Positions 46,226-57,724 of a stretch of 64,000 nucleotides of DNA are shown in pieces. The position numbers and the translations under genes are program-made. The first letter of the stretch is position 1. The number at the start of each line of letters is the position of its first letter. Location: the NCBI GenBank assembly GCA_028583605.1, contig CM053332.1, forward strand, positions 17,147,267 to 17,211,266, read 5' to 3'. The notes under the pieces are model-generated. The model was not told where the DNA came from. It was given only the letters and a program-made list of their open reading frames with translations, and did not search any database. This stretch comes from Dastarcus helophoroides (taxonomy: Eukaryota; Arthropoda; Insecta; Coleoptera; Bothrideridae).

Positions 46226-46735
46226 GTTCAAAAAATTAGTAACGTCATTGCAGATGCAAAATTTCAAAATTATTCTCGCATATATTGCGGTGGCATCAAT
46301 CAAACGGCCTTATATCTCTGTCACGATTTTACGTCTGATCCGGGCAGAATATCAGCTTTTATGATGAGAAAGGGTGGCCTCATGCAATCCAAGTTTCTCG
46401 GTAGACCCAAGAAAAATCTCAAGCGAACAATTTTCCGAGGAATCATTCATCAGAAGCTGGTTTTCGTGGAGGGCAGACAGACGTCTCGGCTTGTTGATTT
46501 CATATCTAGGAAGCCGCAACAGGCTGTCTGTTCGTTAAAAATATGTATTGAGGGGGGCTTTCGCAACTCACGCAATCTTAAATATGACTGGCGTTTTCTC
46601 GAAGTTGTATCACTGTGTAACGCGATGAATTCTAACCAAAATCGAAGCGATAATTATATGGAGGAAACGGAAGGACCTTTTATTATCCCTGAATTGCACA
46701 TAGCACTCGATTTAGTCCGGCAAAATTTGAAATAA
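46130..46735 (+). other. Unrecognised 201-codon open frame in low-copy sequence
   Basis: The frame starts inside the family-C fragment, so its first ~35 codons are transposon-derived and the ATG is not trustworthy. The remaining ~165 codons have balanced, protein-like composition (for example GGINQTALYLCHDF, RGIIHQKLVFVEGRQ) and end with TAA. I recognise no domain. It could be an old coding exon, a gene relic, or chance in less AT-rich DNA. No splice sites or neighbours argue for any of these. Confidence 0.2.
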
Positions 46736-46739
46736 TTTT

Positions 46740-48700
46740 AAGTGCCAGCAGTTACTGTGTTACATAGAGGGGATTATTTCGAGATAAAAAGTAAATATCC
46801 TGGTTCGTATTTTCTCCCCCATTCGCGCGTCATCTTGAAAAGAATGGTTAAATAGTTTACATTTAAAATTCCTAGATCGAAGTATCAAAGAAACATGAAA
46901 TTTAAAAGAGAATGTAAAATTTCTAGTTTTTTCTTGAACTTATAATTTGGTGATTTAAATTTGAAGACAGGCCAGCATTAAACATTAAAAAATATGTTAT
47001 ACTTAAATCCAAAAAATTGGGAAAAAATCGACAAAAATTTGATATCCCTATTGTAATAAAATTTTTGATTAAACAAGGGGTTTCTTTGTGAAAAAAAATC
47101 AGTACTCGAATTGTCAACCACCCTAGTCAAAAATTAGGCGATGCACCCTTGTGTACTAATCATTTTACGTCTTATAATTTTTTTAAACCTTTTTTCGTTT
47201 ACGTTCTGCAAAGCACGATTCACCTTGTACGTACAAACGTGATAAAAATTTTAGCGAAACGAAAAAATGTTATCTTTAAAATTCTTGTTCCAAAGCTACC
47301 ATTAAAACACCTTCTACTGGTTTAAGTAAAAGACTATTTTCTACCCTAAAGTTTTTTTTGTTTCAGGTAAGCCATATTTCTTCTAGGCTCGCACATTTCA
47401 GTCGGCGAAACTTGACATAGCGCGATTGGAAAAGAGTGAGTATCCTTCCCTTTCCAGGGCGCTTAGGAATGTATCCCGGCGGTTAATTGTTTCCTCATCG
47501 ATACTAAATAATTTGTAATAAGACTTGGGGGGATTTATAGCGCAGTATCTGAAACTAATTTTGTCCGAACGTTATCGAGATCTTGCGTATTGATTTTCAA
47601 GGTATCCAAGCGCTCTCCCCCAAATAATACTTTATCTCTTTAATCCAAGAACAGCTCTCTTCAATTTACGCTTTGTAAGTCCTCTAAGTTCGTAACGGGA
47701 AAATAGAGCTGAAAAGCAAATGCATTTTAGGAAGTTGTTCAAATATTTGGAAATACCCTTCAACCATTTCCAAAGTTATTATCGGCCTGTCTCTGGCTTG
47801 CCTATTATTCGTCTCCGAGGAACAATGCTTCCGTCTTTTTAGTAATAGATATTACGTGAAATTCTTCGATGAATATTGCCAAATAGAATTGCATTAAATG
47901 ACGTGATTGGATACGAAATAAATTTCAGGCATGCTATATTTTATAACAAATTGAAAATTTAGATAAAAACAAATCCCTGAAATGATTCACAGTGAGTGGC
48001 GCCTGGGGCAAGCAGGATAATAGACCCCTGTCCTCCTTCTAACAGATTACATCTATGTACTTAATAAAATTCTAAACACTGGCAAACAAATTCAAGTTTA
48101 GTTGTCCGAAATTTCTACCGTAACAAGGGGACAGCTACAGTAAACATGAACATTTCGACAGAAGTAGGAATTGTTTGCGTAAAAATTCCACTTGTTTTTG
48201 TTGCAAAACTCCACACGCGCAAATAATAGCTATTATGCCAAACCAGTTGAATAATTAGGTATCTGAGAAATATTTCACTTTATTTACCCAGGCTAAAAGG
48301 GCATAAAAGCGTCTAAAACTAACGAGCTAGAAGTTGGTAAGTGAAATGAATCTAGTTATGTGATAAGGGGCGGAACTGTTAATTGCTTTCATACAAGCTA
48401 AATTGAAACTTTATACGTCTTGTTTCATCCGCCTCGTTCAGTTTATTCACATGCTAACGCACCTAACGTGATGAAAAGTAGCATTCAGAATTCTATTTGA
48501 AAAAAAAAAACATAAATATTTCGAGCATCTCCCACAAATGAATGATAAATTAATAAATTCAACTTGACTTATAATAAACCATGAAATAATCAGCTCGCTA
48601 ATAATAAATGTAATGGTCAATTAATCGTTCGCCTTGCTTGCTTGTTTATGAATCAGACAGATGCATTATAAATTAGTGTGTCCCATTTTTTTTGTCTTAT
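46740..48700. other. Low-copy non-coding sequence upstream of the GC-rich island
   Basis: Mixed composition with no repeats shared with the rest of the window. Polypyrimidine-AG words are present (for example TTTTTTTTGTTTCAG near 47350), but no exon can be supported. Nothing else recognisable. Confidence 0.4.
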
Positions 48701-48719
48701 CTCAACTCGCACGATCGCA

Positions 48720-49060
48720 TGTTTATTTCGACGACTCGACCGCACTACTCCAGCGGACTGGTAAAGAGTAAGAGTGAGTCACACGAGTAGCGTCTGTGCC
48801 CGTCCAGACGCCGTCACCGGCATAAGCGAGACGCCGAAGGGCGCTTGCGTCGCTCGACCGCCCGCTCGCGTTAGAGCGTCGTCCGTCAGCCGGCAGTTGT
48901 AAGTCAGTGCAGTGCGGAACGCCATCCGGACGACGGTATGTGTGGCGAGGTGAGCGGAGACGACGTCGCGACGATGGACTCGGGACACGGCGGTAGATTG
49001 CCACCAATTGTCCGCCAGGTATAGAAAAATGTGTTGCGCCGCCGCCAGCCAGGACGTTGT
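48720..49060 (+). promoter_or_regulatory. GC- and CpG-rich island, candidate host promoter and 5' exon
   Basis: An abrupt change from AT-rich DNA to a ~340-bp block dense in CG dinucleotides. TCAGT at 48904-48908 could serve as an initiator; I see no TATA box at the proper distance. Nothing else in the window has this composition. It fits the 5' end of a housekeeping or developmental gene transcribed rightward. Antisense frames at 48723-49007 and 48779-49153 follow from the CG-rich composition and are not called. Confidence 0.45.
48938..49018 (+). CDS. Candidate first coding exon of a host gene (27 codons, then a splice donor)
   Basis: ATG at 48938 opens a frame of 27 codons. A second ATG, in the same frame and with a better context (ACGATGG), lies at 48974 and would give MDSGHGGRLPPIVRQ. 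The frame ends at CAG|GTATAG (donor GT at 49019-49020) in phase 0; beyond this the sequence returns to AT-rich, intron-like DNA. An alternative, stronger-looking donor, GAG|GTGAGC at 48950, would make this a 5' UTR exon. I do not recognise the peptide. No acceptor or second exon could be tied to it within the window. The call rests on composition, context and the donor only. Confidence 0.35.
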
Positions 49061-49364
49061 TTTTCTCTTGTAAAGCCGCTTCATTTTTTCTTTTTTCGTT
49101 TGGGCGATTCCTCGAAACATGTGATCTTTGTTACTTGATGCAATTCTTGACATGTGATTGATTTGACACCTGTTTCGTCGTCGAGACGATGAATTTTTAC
49201 GTCAGATGAGTCTCTGGTTAAGTATCTGAATGGACATTTTCATTTATGTCTAAAGCATGACCGGAATACTGTAGCAATTTAAACCCAGAACAAGTTGTTT
49301 CTTCCACCAGGGAGTAACGAACGCAATATAAATTTGAAGCTTTACGCCTTTCCGCCAAATGGAA

Positions 49365-49800
49365 AAGAAATCATTTCTTCTTCGGCATGTCTTCTATGCT
49401 CACTCAAGGATCCAAAAACTAAACGATTCAAAATCTATTTTTTGTGTTTTTTTTATGTTCAATCCACTCGCAACAGATAATTAATTTGATTCTTCATGAA
49501 AACTAGAGAAATCATTTTTTCGGCATGTCTTCAATGCTCACGCAAGAATTCAGAAACTAGACGATTGAAAATATATTTCTTTTTTTTATGTCCAATGCTT
49601 TCGCAAAGGATAATTAATTAATCTGATCCTTCATGAAAACTAGAGAAATCATTTCTTCTTCGGCATGTCTTCTATGCTCACACAAGAATTCAGAAACTAG
49701 ACGATTTAAAATCTATTTCTTTTTTTTTTATGTCCAATGCACTCGCAAAGGATAATTATTTAATCTGATTCTTCATGAAATCTAGATTATTTAATTCTTC
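49365..49800. repeat. Tandem repeat, monomer about 138-140 bp, three copies
   Basis: CGGCATGTCTTC(T/A)ATGCTCAC recurs at 49383, 49521 and 49661, each followed by AACTA(A/G)ACGATT and GATTC/CTTCATGAAAA. It lies in the putative intron after the candidate exon. Confidence 0.85.
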
Positions 49801-50270
49801 TTTTATTCATTGCAACAGCAAAAGTAGCTTTGAAACTAATGACTTTCCAGAATTGAAGTATTACTACCTTTTTCTTATAGAAGAACTAGGTGTTCATCAG
49901 TAGGAAAGATAGAAAAGTTAATGCTAATAAAAACTGATAAAAAGAATGTTAGGATGTAACCTTCCTCTTTACAAGTGATCGTTTAATTCTTCTTTCATTG
50001 ACTCCAAGAGGAAAAGCAAAACAATTAGAGCCTGAAAACGTTGCAGCGTTCACTCGCTCACTTTTCTTATAGAAATCGGCAAAAAGAGCTTCCTCCCCAA
50101 TTAATATTTGTATTATCTTGCTAATAGAAAAACAAAATAAATCAACTCTTATAAAGCTTATCTTGATCTGAAATGAGGCAGGTTTTTTTTCTGAAAAAGT
50201 GAATTCTACCAATGGTTCTAACCTTCAAATTATCTGCTTTTTCAGGTAACTGACAAGGAAGACCTGAATT
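49800..50270. other. Low-copy sequence between two arrays; no gene seen
   Basis: Contains CATTGACTCCAAGAGGAAAAGC and similar mixed words. The antisense 87-codon frame at 49949-50212 has no recognisable domain. Confidence 0.4.
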
Positions 50271-51444
50271 CAAAATGTTATCACTTTTTCAGAACAAAAC
50301 TCCATCCATCCTTCTCCCTTCAACTGGAAGGAAAAAAGTCATGGTTTGGAAAGATTATTAAAAGAATTGTCTCTTTTTCAAGTCGATTTTAATTTTGTCA
50401 GGAAAAGAACAATACTTCAGCTAAGAAGTAAAAAATGCAATGTCAACAAAATGTTCTTTATCTTTCCTTCAGCTGGAAGAAAATAAGTGATGGTTTAGTT
50501 AGAGAGGTTATTAAAAAAATTGTTGCTTCTTCCAAACGAATTCAATTTTGCTAAGAAAAGAACAATACTTCGGCTGAAAACTAGAAATACAATGTCAACA
50601 AAACGTTTTCTATTTACCACTTTCTCTTCAATTGCAAGAAAAAAGTCATGCGTTAGTTAGAGAAAAAAATAAAAGAATTGCTTTTTCATCAGTTCAAATT
50701 CAATTGTGTCAGGGAAAGAATAATAAATAGTTTGGCTTAGAACTAGAAATGCAATGTCAACAAAATGTTCTCTATCTACCTCTTTCTCTTCCACTGAAAA
50801 AAATAAGTCATGGTTTAGTTAGAGAGGTTGTTAACAGAATTGCTGCTTCTTTAGATCGAATTCAATTTTGCTAAGAATAGAAAAATATTTCAGCTGAAAA
50901 CTAGAAATCCAATGTCACCAAAAGGTTTTCTATTTACCACTTTCCCATCAACTGGAAGAAGAAAGTCATGCAATAGTTAGGGAGATGATTAAAAGAATTG
51001 TTGCTTCTTCAGTTCAAATTCAATTTTGCCAGGGAGAGAATAATAGTTTGGCTTAGAACTAGAAAAGCAATGTCAACAAAATTTTCTCTATTTACCCCTT
51101 TTCATTCAACTGAAAGAAAATAAGTCATGGTTTAGTTAGAGAGGTTATAAAAAAATTGCTGCTTCTTCAAATCAAATTTTCCTTTTTTTGGTGGAACGAA
51201 CCTTAGAGTCCTCAGATATCTTCAAAAATTGAAATAAAAAAATTTTCTCTATTTACCCCTTTTCATTCAACTGAAAGAAAATAAGTCATGGTTTAGTTAG
51301 AGAGGTTATAAAAAAATTGCTGCTTCTTCAAATCGAATTTTTCTTTTTTTGGTGGAACGAACTAGTCCTTAGTTATCTTCAAAAATTGAAATAAAAATCT
51401 TGTCCCCTGACACCAAGAGAGATTAAAAAACACAACAAAGCTTG

Positions 51445-51485
51445 CTCTAACGCGTTTCAATAGTTTAGCTATTATCTTCAGAGAT
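51445..51485 (-). ncRNA. Hammerhead-like motif, family C, compensated stem II
   Basis: On the minus strand: CUGAAGA, extra U, stem II AAUAG/CUAUU, GAAA, CGCGUU, AGAG. Compared with the family form GAUAG/CUAUC, the closing G-C pair is A-U here. Both sides changed, so the helix is kept. Confidence 0.5.
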
Positions 51486-54400
51486 ATACTCGATTCAATT
51501 TATCGAATTCTATTTTGTTAAGAAAAGAACAATACTTGGGCTGAAAACTTGAAATGCAATGTTAACAAAATATTCTTTATCTACCTCTTTCCATTCAACT
51601 AAAAAAGAATAAGTCATGGTTTAATTAGAGAGGTTGTTAAAAGAATTGCTGCTTCTTCAGATCCAATTCAATTTTGCTAAGAAAAGAAAAATACTTTGGC
51701 TGAAAACTAGAAATGCAATGTCACCAAAATGTCCTCTTTTTACCACTTTTCCTACAACTGGAACGAAAAAATCATGACTAAGTTTAGAAGATAGTTAATA
51801 GAGTAGCTGTTTCTTCATTTCAAATTCAACTTTGCCAGGGAAAGAATAGTAGTTTGGCTTAGATCTAGAAATGTAATGTAAACAAAATGTTCTCTATTTA
51901 CCTCTTTTCTTCAGCTGAAAGAAAATAAATCATGGTTTAGTTAGAGAGGTTATTAAAAAAAATTGCTGCTTCTTCAGATCGAATTCTGTTTTTTTTTTAT
52001 GGAACGGACTGGTCTTCGGTTATCTTCAAAACTTTAGAACTAAACATTAGATTGATATACAAATCTTGTACTTTTTTTCTTCAGCTGAAAGAAAATAAGT
52101 CATGGTTTAGTTAGAAAGATAATTAAAAGAATTTCTGCTTCTTTAGATCGAATTCCATTTTGCTAAGAAAAGAACAATACTTTAGCCGAAAACTAAAAAT
52201 GGAATATCACCAAAATGTTTTCCCTTTTTCACTTTCCCTTCAACTGGAAGAAGAAAGTAATGCTTTAGTTAGGAAGATAGTTTAAAAAATTGCTGCTTCT
52301 TTAGTTCAAATTCAATTTTGCCAGGGAAAGAATAATAGTTTGGCTAAAATGCAATGTCAACAACATGTCCTCTATTTACCTCTGTTTCTTCAACTGGAAG
52401 AAAATAAGTCATGGTTTAGTTAGAGAGATTTTTAAAAAAATTTCGAATTCTTCTTTTTTTGGAGGAACGAACTGGTCCCGGGTTATCTTCAAAAATTGAA
52501 ATACAAATCTTGTCTCCTGAAACCAAGAAGGATTAAAGAACACAACAAAGATTTCTCTAACCCGTTTCGATAACCAAAATAGCATCTTCAGAGAGATACT
52601 CGATTCAATGGATCGAATTCAATTTTACTAAAAAAAGGACAATAATTGGGCTGAAAACTAGAAATGCAATGTCAACAAAATGTTCTCTATCTACCTCTTT
52701 CTCTTTAACTGAAGAATAGAAGTCATGGTTTAGTTAGAGTGGTTGTTAATAGAATTGCTGCTTCTTTAGATCGAATTCAATTTTGCTAAGAAAAGAACAA
52801 TACTTTAGCCGAAAACTAAAATTGGAATATCACCAAAATGTTTTCCCTTTTTCACTTTCCCTTCAACTGAAAGAAGAAAGTGATGCTTTAGTTAGGAAGA
52901 TAGTTTAAAAAATTGCGGCTTCTTTAGTTCAAATTCAATTTTGCCAGGGAAAGAATAATAGTTTGGCTAAAATGCAATGTCAACAACATGTCCTCTATTT
53001 ACCTCTGTTCCTTCAACTGGAAGAAAATAAGTCATGGTTTAGTTAGAGAGATTTTTTAAAAAAATTGCTGCTTCTTCATATCGAATTCTTCTTCTTTTGG
53101 AGGAACGAACTGGTCCTTGGTTATCTTCAAAAATTGAAATACAAATCTTGTCTTCTGAAACCAGAAAAGATTAAAAAACATAACAAAGGTTTCTCTAACT
53201 AGTTTCGATAACCAAAATAGCATTTTCAGAGAGATGCTCGATTCAATGAATCGAATTTAAATTTACTAAAACAAGGACAATAATTGGGCTGAAAACTGGA
53301 AATGCAATATCAACAAAAAGTTCTCTATCTACCTCTTTCTCTTCAACTGAAGCAAAGAAATAATGGTTTAGTTAGAGAGGTTGTTAACAGAATTGCTGCT
53401 TCTTTAGATCGAATTCAATTTTGCTAAGAATAGAAAAATATTTCAGTCAAAAACTAAAAATGGAATAGCACCAAAATATTTTCTACTTACCACTTTCCCT
53501 TCAACTGGAAGAAAAGAGTCATGCTTTAGTTAGGGATATAGTTAAAACAATTGCTGCTTCTTCAGTTCAAATTCAATTTTGCCAGGGAAAGAATAATAGT
53601 TTGGGTAAAAACCGGAAATGCAATGTCAACAAAATGTTCTCTATCTATCTCTTTTGATCAGCTGGAAGAAAATGGGTCATAGTTTAGGTACAGACGTTAT
53701 TAAGAACATTGCTGCTTCTTCAAATCGAATTCTTTTTTTCGTGGAAAGAGCTGGTCCTCGGTTGTCTTTAAAAATCGAAATATAAATCTTTTCCCCTGAA
53801 ACCAAGAAAGATTAAACAACTTTGGCTGAAAACTAGAAATGCAATATCACCAAAATATTCTTTATTTACCACTTTCCCTTTAATTGAAGAAAAAAAGTGA
53901 TGGCTTAGTTAGGGAGATGGTTTCTATTTACCACTTTTCCATCAACTGGAAGAAGAAAGTCATGCTAGAGTTGGGGAGATGGTTAAAAGAATTTCTGCTT
54001 CTTTAGTTCAAATTCAATTATTCCAAGGAAAGAATAATAGTTTAGCTTAAAACTAGAAATGTAATGTCAACAAAATGTTCTCTATCTACCTCTTTCTCTT
54101 CAACTGAAGAAAATAAGTCATGGTTTGGTTAGAGAGGTTGTTAACAGAATTGCTGCTTCTTTAGATCGAATTCAATTTTGCTAAGAATAGAAAAATATTT
54201 CAGTCAAAAACTAAAAATGGAATAGCACCAAAATATTTTCTACTTACCACTTTCCCTTCAACTGGAAGAAAAGAGTCATGCTTTACTTAGGGATATAGTT
54301 AAAACAATTGCTGCTTCTTCAGTTCAAATTCAATTTTGCCAGGGAAAGAATAATAGTTTGGGTAAAAACCGGAAATGCAATGTCAACAAAATGTTCTCTA

Positions 54401-55717
54401 TCTATCTCTTTTGATCAGATGGAAGAAAATGGGTCATCGTTTAGGTACAGACGTTATTAAGAAAATTGCTGCTTCTTCAAATCGAATTCTTTATTTCGTG
54501 GAATGAACTAGTCCTCGGTTGTCTTCAAAAATTGAAATACAAATCTTGTCCCCTGAAACCAAGAAAGATTAAAGAACACAACAAAGGTTGCTCTAACCCG
54601 TTTCGATAACCAAAGAAGCATCTTCAGAGAGATACTTGGTTCAATGAATCAAATTCAATTTTACTAAAAAAAGGACAATAATTAAGCTTAAAACTGGAAA
54701 TGCAATGTCAACAAAATGTTCTCTATCTACCTCTTTCTCTTCAACTGAAGAAAATAAGTCATGGTTTGGTTAAAGAGGTTGTTAACAGAATTGCTGCTTC
54801 TTTAGATCGAATTCAATTTTGCTAAGAACAGAAAAATATTTCAGCTGAAAACTAGAAATGCAATACCACCAAAATGTTTTCTTTTTACCATTTTCCATCA
54901 ACTGAAAAAAGAAAGTCATGCTATAGTTAGGGAGATGGTTAAAAGAATTGTTGCTTCTTGTTAGGGAGATGGTTAAAAGAATTGTTGCTTCTTCAGTTTA
55001 AATTTAATTTTGCCAGGGAAAGAATAATAGTTTGGCTAAAAACTAGAAATACAATGTCAACAAAATGTTCTCTTTTTTTTTTTCTTTAGCTGGAGAAAAA
55101 TATGTCATGGTTTAGTTAGAAAGGTTATTAAATAATTGCTGCTTCTTCAAATCGAATTCTTTTTTATTTTGGTGGAGTGAACTAGTCCGAAGTTGTCTTC
55201 AAAAATTCAAATTTAAATATTGTCCCCTGAAACCAAGAGAGATCAAAAAACACAACAAAATTTCCTTTAACACGTTTCGATAGCCAGGCTATCATCTTCA
55301 GAGAGATATTCGATTCAATCGATCAAATTCAATTTTGCTAAGAAAAGAGCAATATTTCGGCTAAAAACTAGAATTGCAATGTCAACAAAATGTTCTCTAT
55401 CTACCTCTTTCCCTTCAGTTGGAAGAAAATAACTCATGGTTTAGTTAGAGAGGTTGTTAAAAAATTTCTGCTTCTTCTGATCGAATTCAATTTTACTAGA
55501 AAAAGAACAATACTTCGGCTGAAAACTTGAAATGAAATATAGCCAAAATGTTTTCTATTTACCGCTTTCTTATCAACTGGAAGAAAAAAGTCATGCTCTA
55601 GTTAGGGAATTCTGTTTTTTTTTGGTGGTATGGACAGGTCCTCGGTTATCTTCAAAAATTGAAATACAAATCTTGTCCCCTGAAACCAAGAGAGGTTAAA
55701 AAACACAACAAAAGTTG

Positions 55718-55758
55718 CTCTAACGCGTTTCGATAGCCAAGCTATCATCTTCAGAGAG
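55718..55758 (-). ncRNA. Hammerhead-like motif, family C, best copy in the satellite
   Basis: On the minus strand: stem I CUCU, CUGAAGA (55748-55754 reversed), one extra U, perfect stem II GAUAGC/GCUAUC with loop UUG, then GAAA. The palindromic stem III (ACGCGU) and U as the cleavage base follow, and AGAG closes stem I. All parts of a type I hammerhead are there except for the extra base after CUGAAGA. Predicted cleavage follows GUU. Confidence 0.58.
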
Positions 55759-56261
55759 GTATTCGATTTAATCGATCAAATTCAATTTTGCTAAGAAAAG
55801 AGCAATATTTCGGCTGAAAACTAGAATTGCAATGTTAACAGGAAGTTTTCTATCTACCTCCTTTCCTTTAACTGGAAGAAAAAAAGTCATGGTTTAGTTA
55901 GAGAGGTTGTTAAAAAAATGTCTGCTTCTTCCGATCGAATTCAATTTTGCTAAGAAAAAACAATACTTTGGCTGAAACCTAGAAATGCAATATCACCGAA
56001 ATGTTTTCTATTTACCACTTTTCCCTCAATTGGAAGAAACGAGTCATGCTTTAGTTGGGAATATAGTTAAAACAATTGCTGCTTCTTCAGTTCAAATTTA
56101 ATTTTGCCAAGGAAAGAGTAATAGTTTGGCTGAAACTAGAAATGCAATGTCAACAAAATGTTCTCTATTTACCTCTCTCTTTCAGCTGAAATAAAATAAG
56201 TCATGGTTTAGTTGGAGAAGTTATTAAAAAAATTGTTGCTTCTTCAGATCGAATTCAGTTT

Positions 56262-56478
56262 TTTTTTTGGTGGAACGTACTGGTCTTCGGTTATCTTCAA
56301 AAATTGAAATACAAATTATGTCCCTTGAAACCAAGAAAGATTAAAAAACACCACAAAGCTTGCTCTAACGCGTTTCGATAGCCAAGCTATCATCTTCAGA
56401 CAGATCTCTTTCTCAGGGGACAAGATTTGTATTTTAATTTTTGGGGAAAACCAAAGACCAGTCTGTTCCTCCAAAAAT
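56262..56478. mobile_element. Foldback copy of the family-C element at the array edge
   Basis: The left part (GGTGGAACGTACTGGTC to TCATCTTCAGACAG) is a full minus-strand module. The right part (CTCAGGGGACAAGATTTG to ACCAGTCTGTTCCTCC) is its inverted outer half. The ribozyme core is present once, on the minus strand (about 56364-56404), with a weakened stem I. Confidence 0.65.
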
Positions 56479-56479
56479 A

Positions 56480-57720
56480 TCCAGTTGTTGCATTAAAAGG
56501 GCGATATTTCTCCTGCGTTAGAAGAACCAGAAATGGGAAGCAGGATTTCTTCCTGCTTTGGCAGTTCCTAGCTTAAAATAGTTTGATTTGTGGGATTTTC
56601 GTTGGGCATTATTTGATATCAGACACACACACACACACACACAAAACAGGAAAAAAAACGCAATTTATCATCTGTCTGTCAAGTTAAAGACTGAAATCGA
56701 TTTGACCTTGAATCACGTTCGATTAGCGTATTTCATTTGCGTAAATGATGAGCTACGATTCTAAATATTTATTCGTATGGATTCAAGTCTAATTTAAAAA
56801 TGTGCAGGCGTTTACTGCACTCGAGAAAAGATGAGATTTTGTATTTGAAATTCTGCTTGGCGAAAGATTAAATGATTCAGTGCAAAGAAACGTGGTTAAA
56901 ATTATCCCATTTTTTAAATTTTCATACCGCATTGCCACAACTAAATCACGAGCATAAACGCTAAAAGCCTTGCCCATTACAATAAAATATAACGTGACTA
57001 TTAAATTTAATAAAACATTGCCTCTGGATACAATTGTGAAGTTATTGGTTATTTGAATGTTCTCAATGGTTCACGTTTATAATTTTTCTAAATGTGTTTG
57101 CGATTTTTTATTATTTATAAACTTCATTCGCAACGACAGTTAAATATTCTGCAATGAAACAGTCGAACGTGCTACAGTTAATAATATTTACAAACAACAA
57201 GCAGATTCGGTTTTGGCATTTTTTGGCCTCGTAAGTTGGTACTGCCACTGTAGATTTTTTTAACTATTAACCACATTAGTTTTCCCGAAACGGGAATTTC
57301 ATTGAGTGATTTAAGACCTTCGACTTTCGACATTTTTGCCCTATGCTGAAGTAATTATTGATGTGAATTACAACCAAATTATTTACATAAATTTAATTCG
57401 TTTCATGTGTGAAATTTTCGTTTTTTTTTTTAATCTGTTGCATTATTATTTATCGATTGATAGAACAATAACAGTTTGATACAAGTTTATGTCTAGGTTG
57501 TTTATATTTAATTAATTTTTTGGTTGCCTCCAGAAAGTCGTTATGAAGGTGCAAAAGAGACATGAACTTACAAAAAAATTCTCGAACTCTTCGAGTTTCT
57601 TCCGAAATTATTAGTTTTCCCCAAAACTTAAAATGGTTCAAGAAATATTTGCATTACATTAGAAAATTTTGCTCGACGTTTCGACTTTAATGTTAAAATG
57701 TCGACATTAACCACAGGAGT
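56480..57720. other. Low-copy non-coding sequence
   Basis: Ordinary mixed-composition sequence. Frames at 56789-56977, 57450-57641 and 57628-57864 (all -) show no recognisable domain, and the last reads into the repeat. No gene is called. Confidence 0.4.
56622..56642. repeat. (AC)n microsatellite, about ten repeats
   Basis: Uninterrupted AC dinucleotides between ATATCAG and AAAACAGG. Confidence 0.95.
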
Positions 57721-57724
57721 AGCT

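Larger units (their letters stand above)
50280..56260. repeat. Satellite array, monomer about 160 bp, with ribozyme-bearing modules inserted periodically
   Basis: TCATGGTTTAGTTAGAGAGG with GCTGCTTCTT(C/T)AGATCGAATTC and GAAATGCAATGTCAACAAAA marks each monomer; spacings in the first part are 149-162 bp. Family-C modules (GGTGGAACGAACTGGTCC … GAGAGATACTCGATTCAAT, minus-strand ribozyme sense) lie at about 51345, 52455, 53090, 53740 (partial), 54495, 55160 and 55615, with another just after the array at 56262. Most spacings are 450-760 bp, near four monomers. The module and satellite share junctions (…GATCGAATT before it and GATTCAAT after), so they were amplified together as a higher-order unit. 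Long segments such as 53400-53700 and 54150-54450 are nearly identical, which supports recent amplification. Confidence 0.88.

Noticed and set aside
48723..49153. Two overlapping antisense frames in the GC-rich island
   Set aside because: Long frames are expected by chance in CG-rich DNA. The plus-strand exon with a splice donor fits better.
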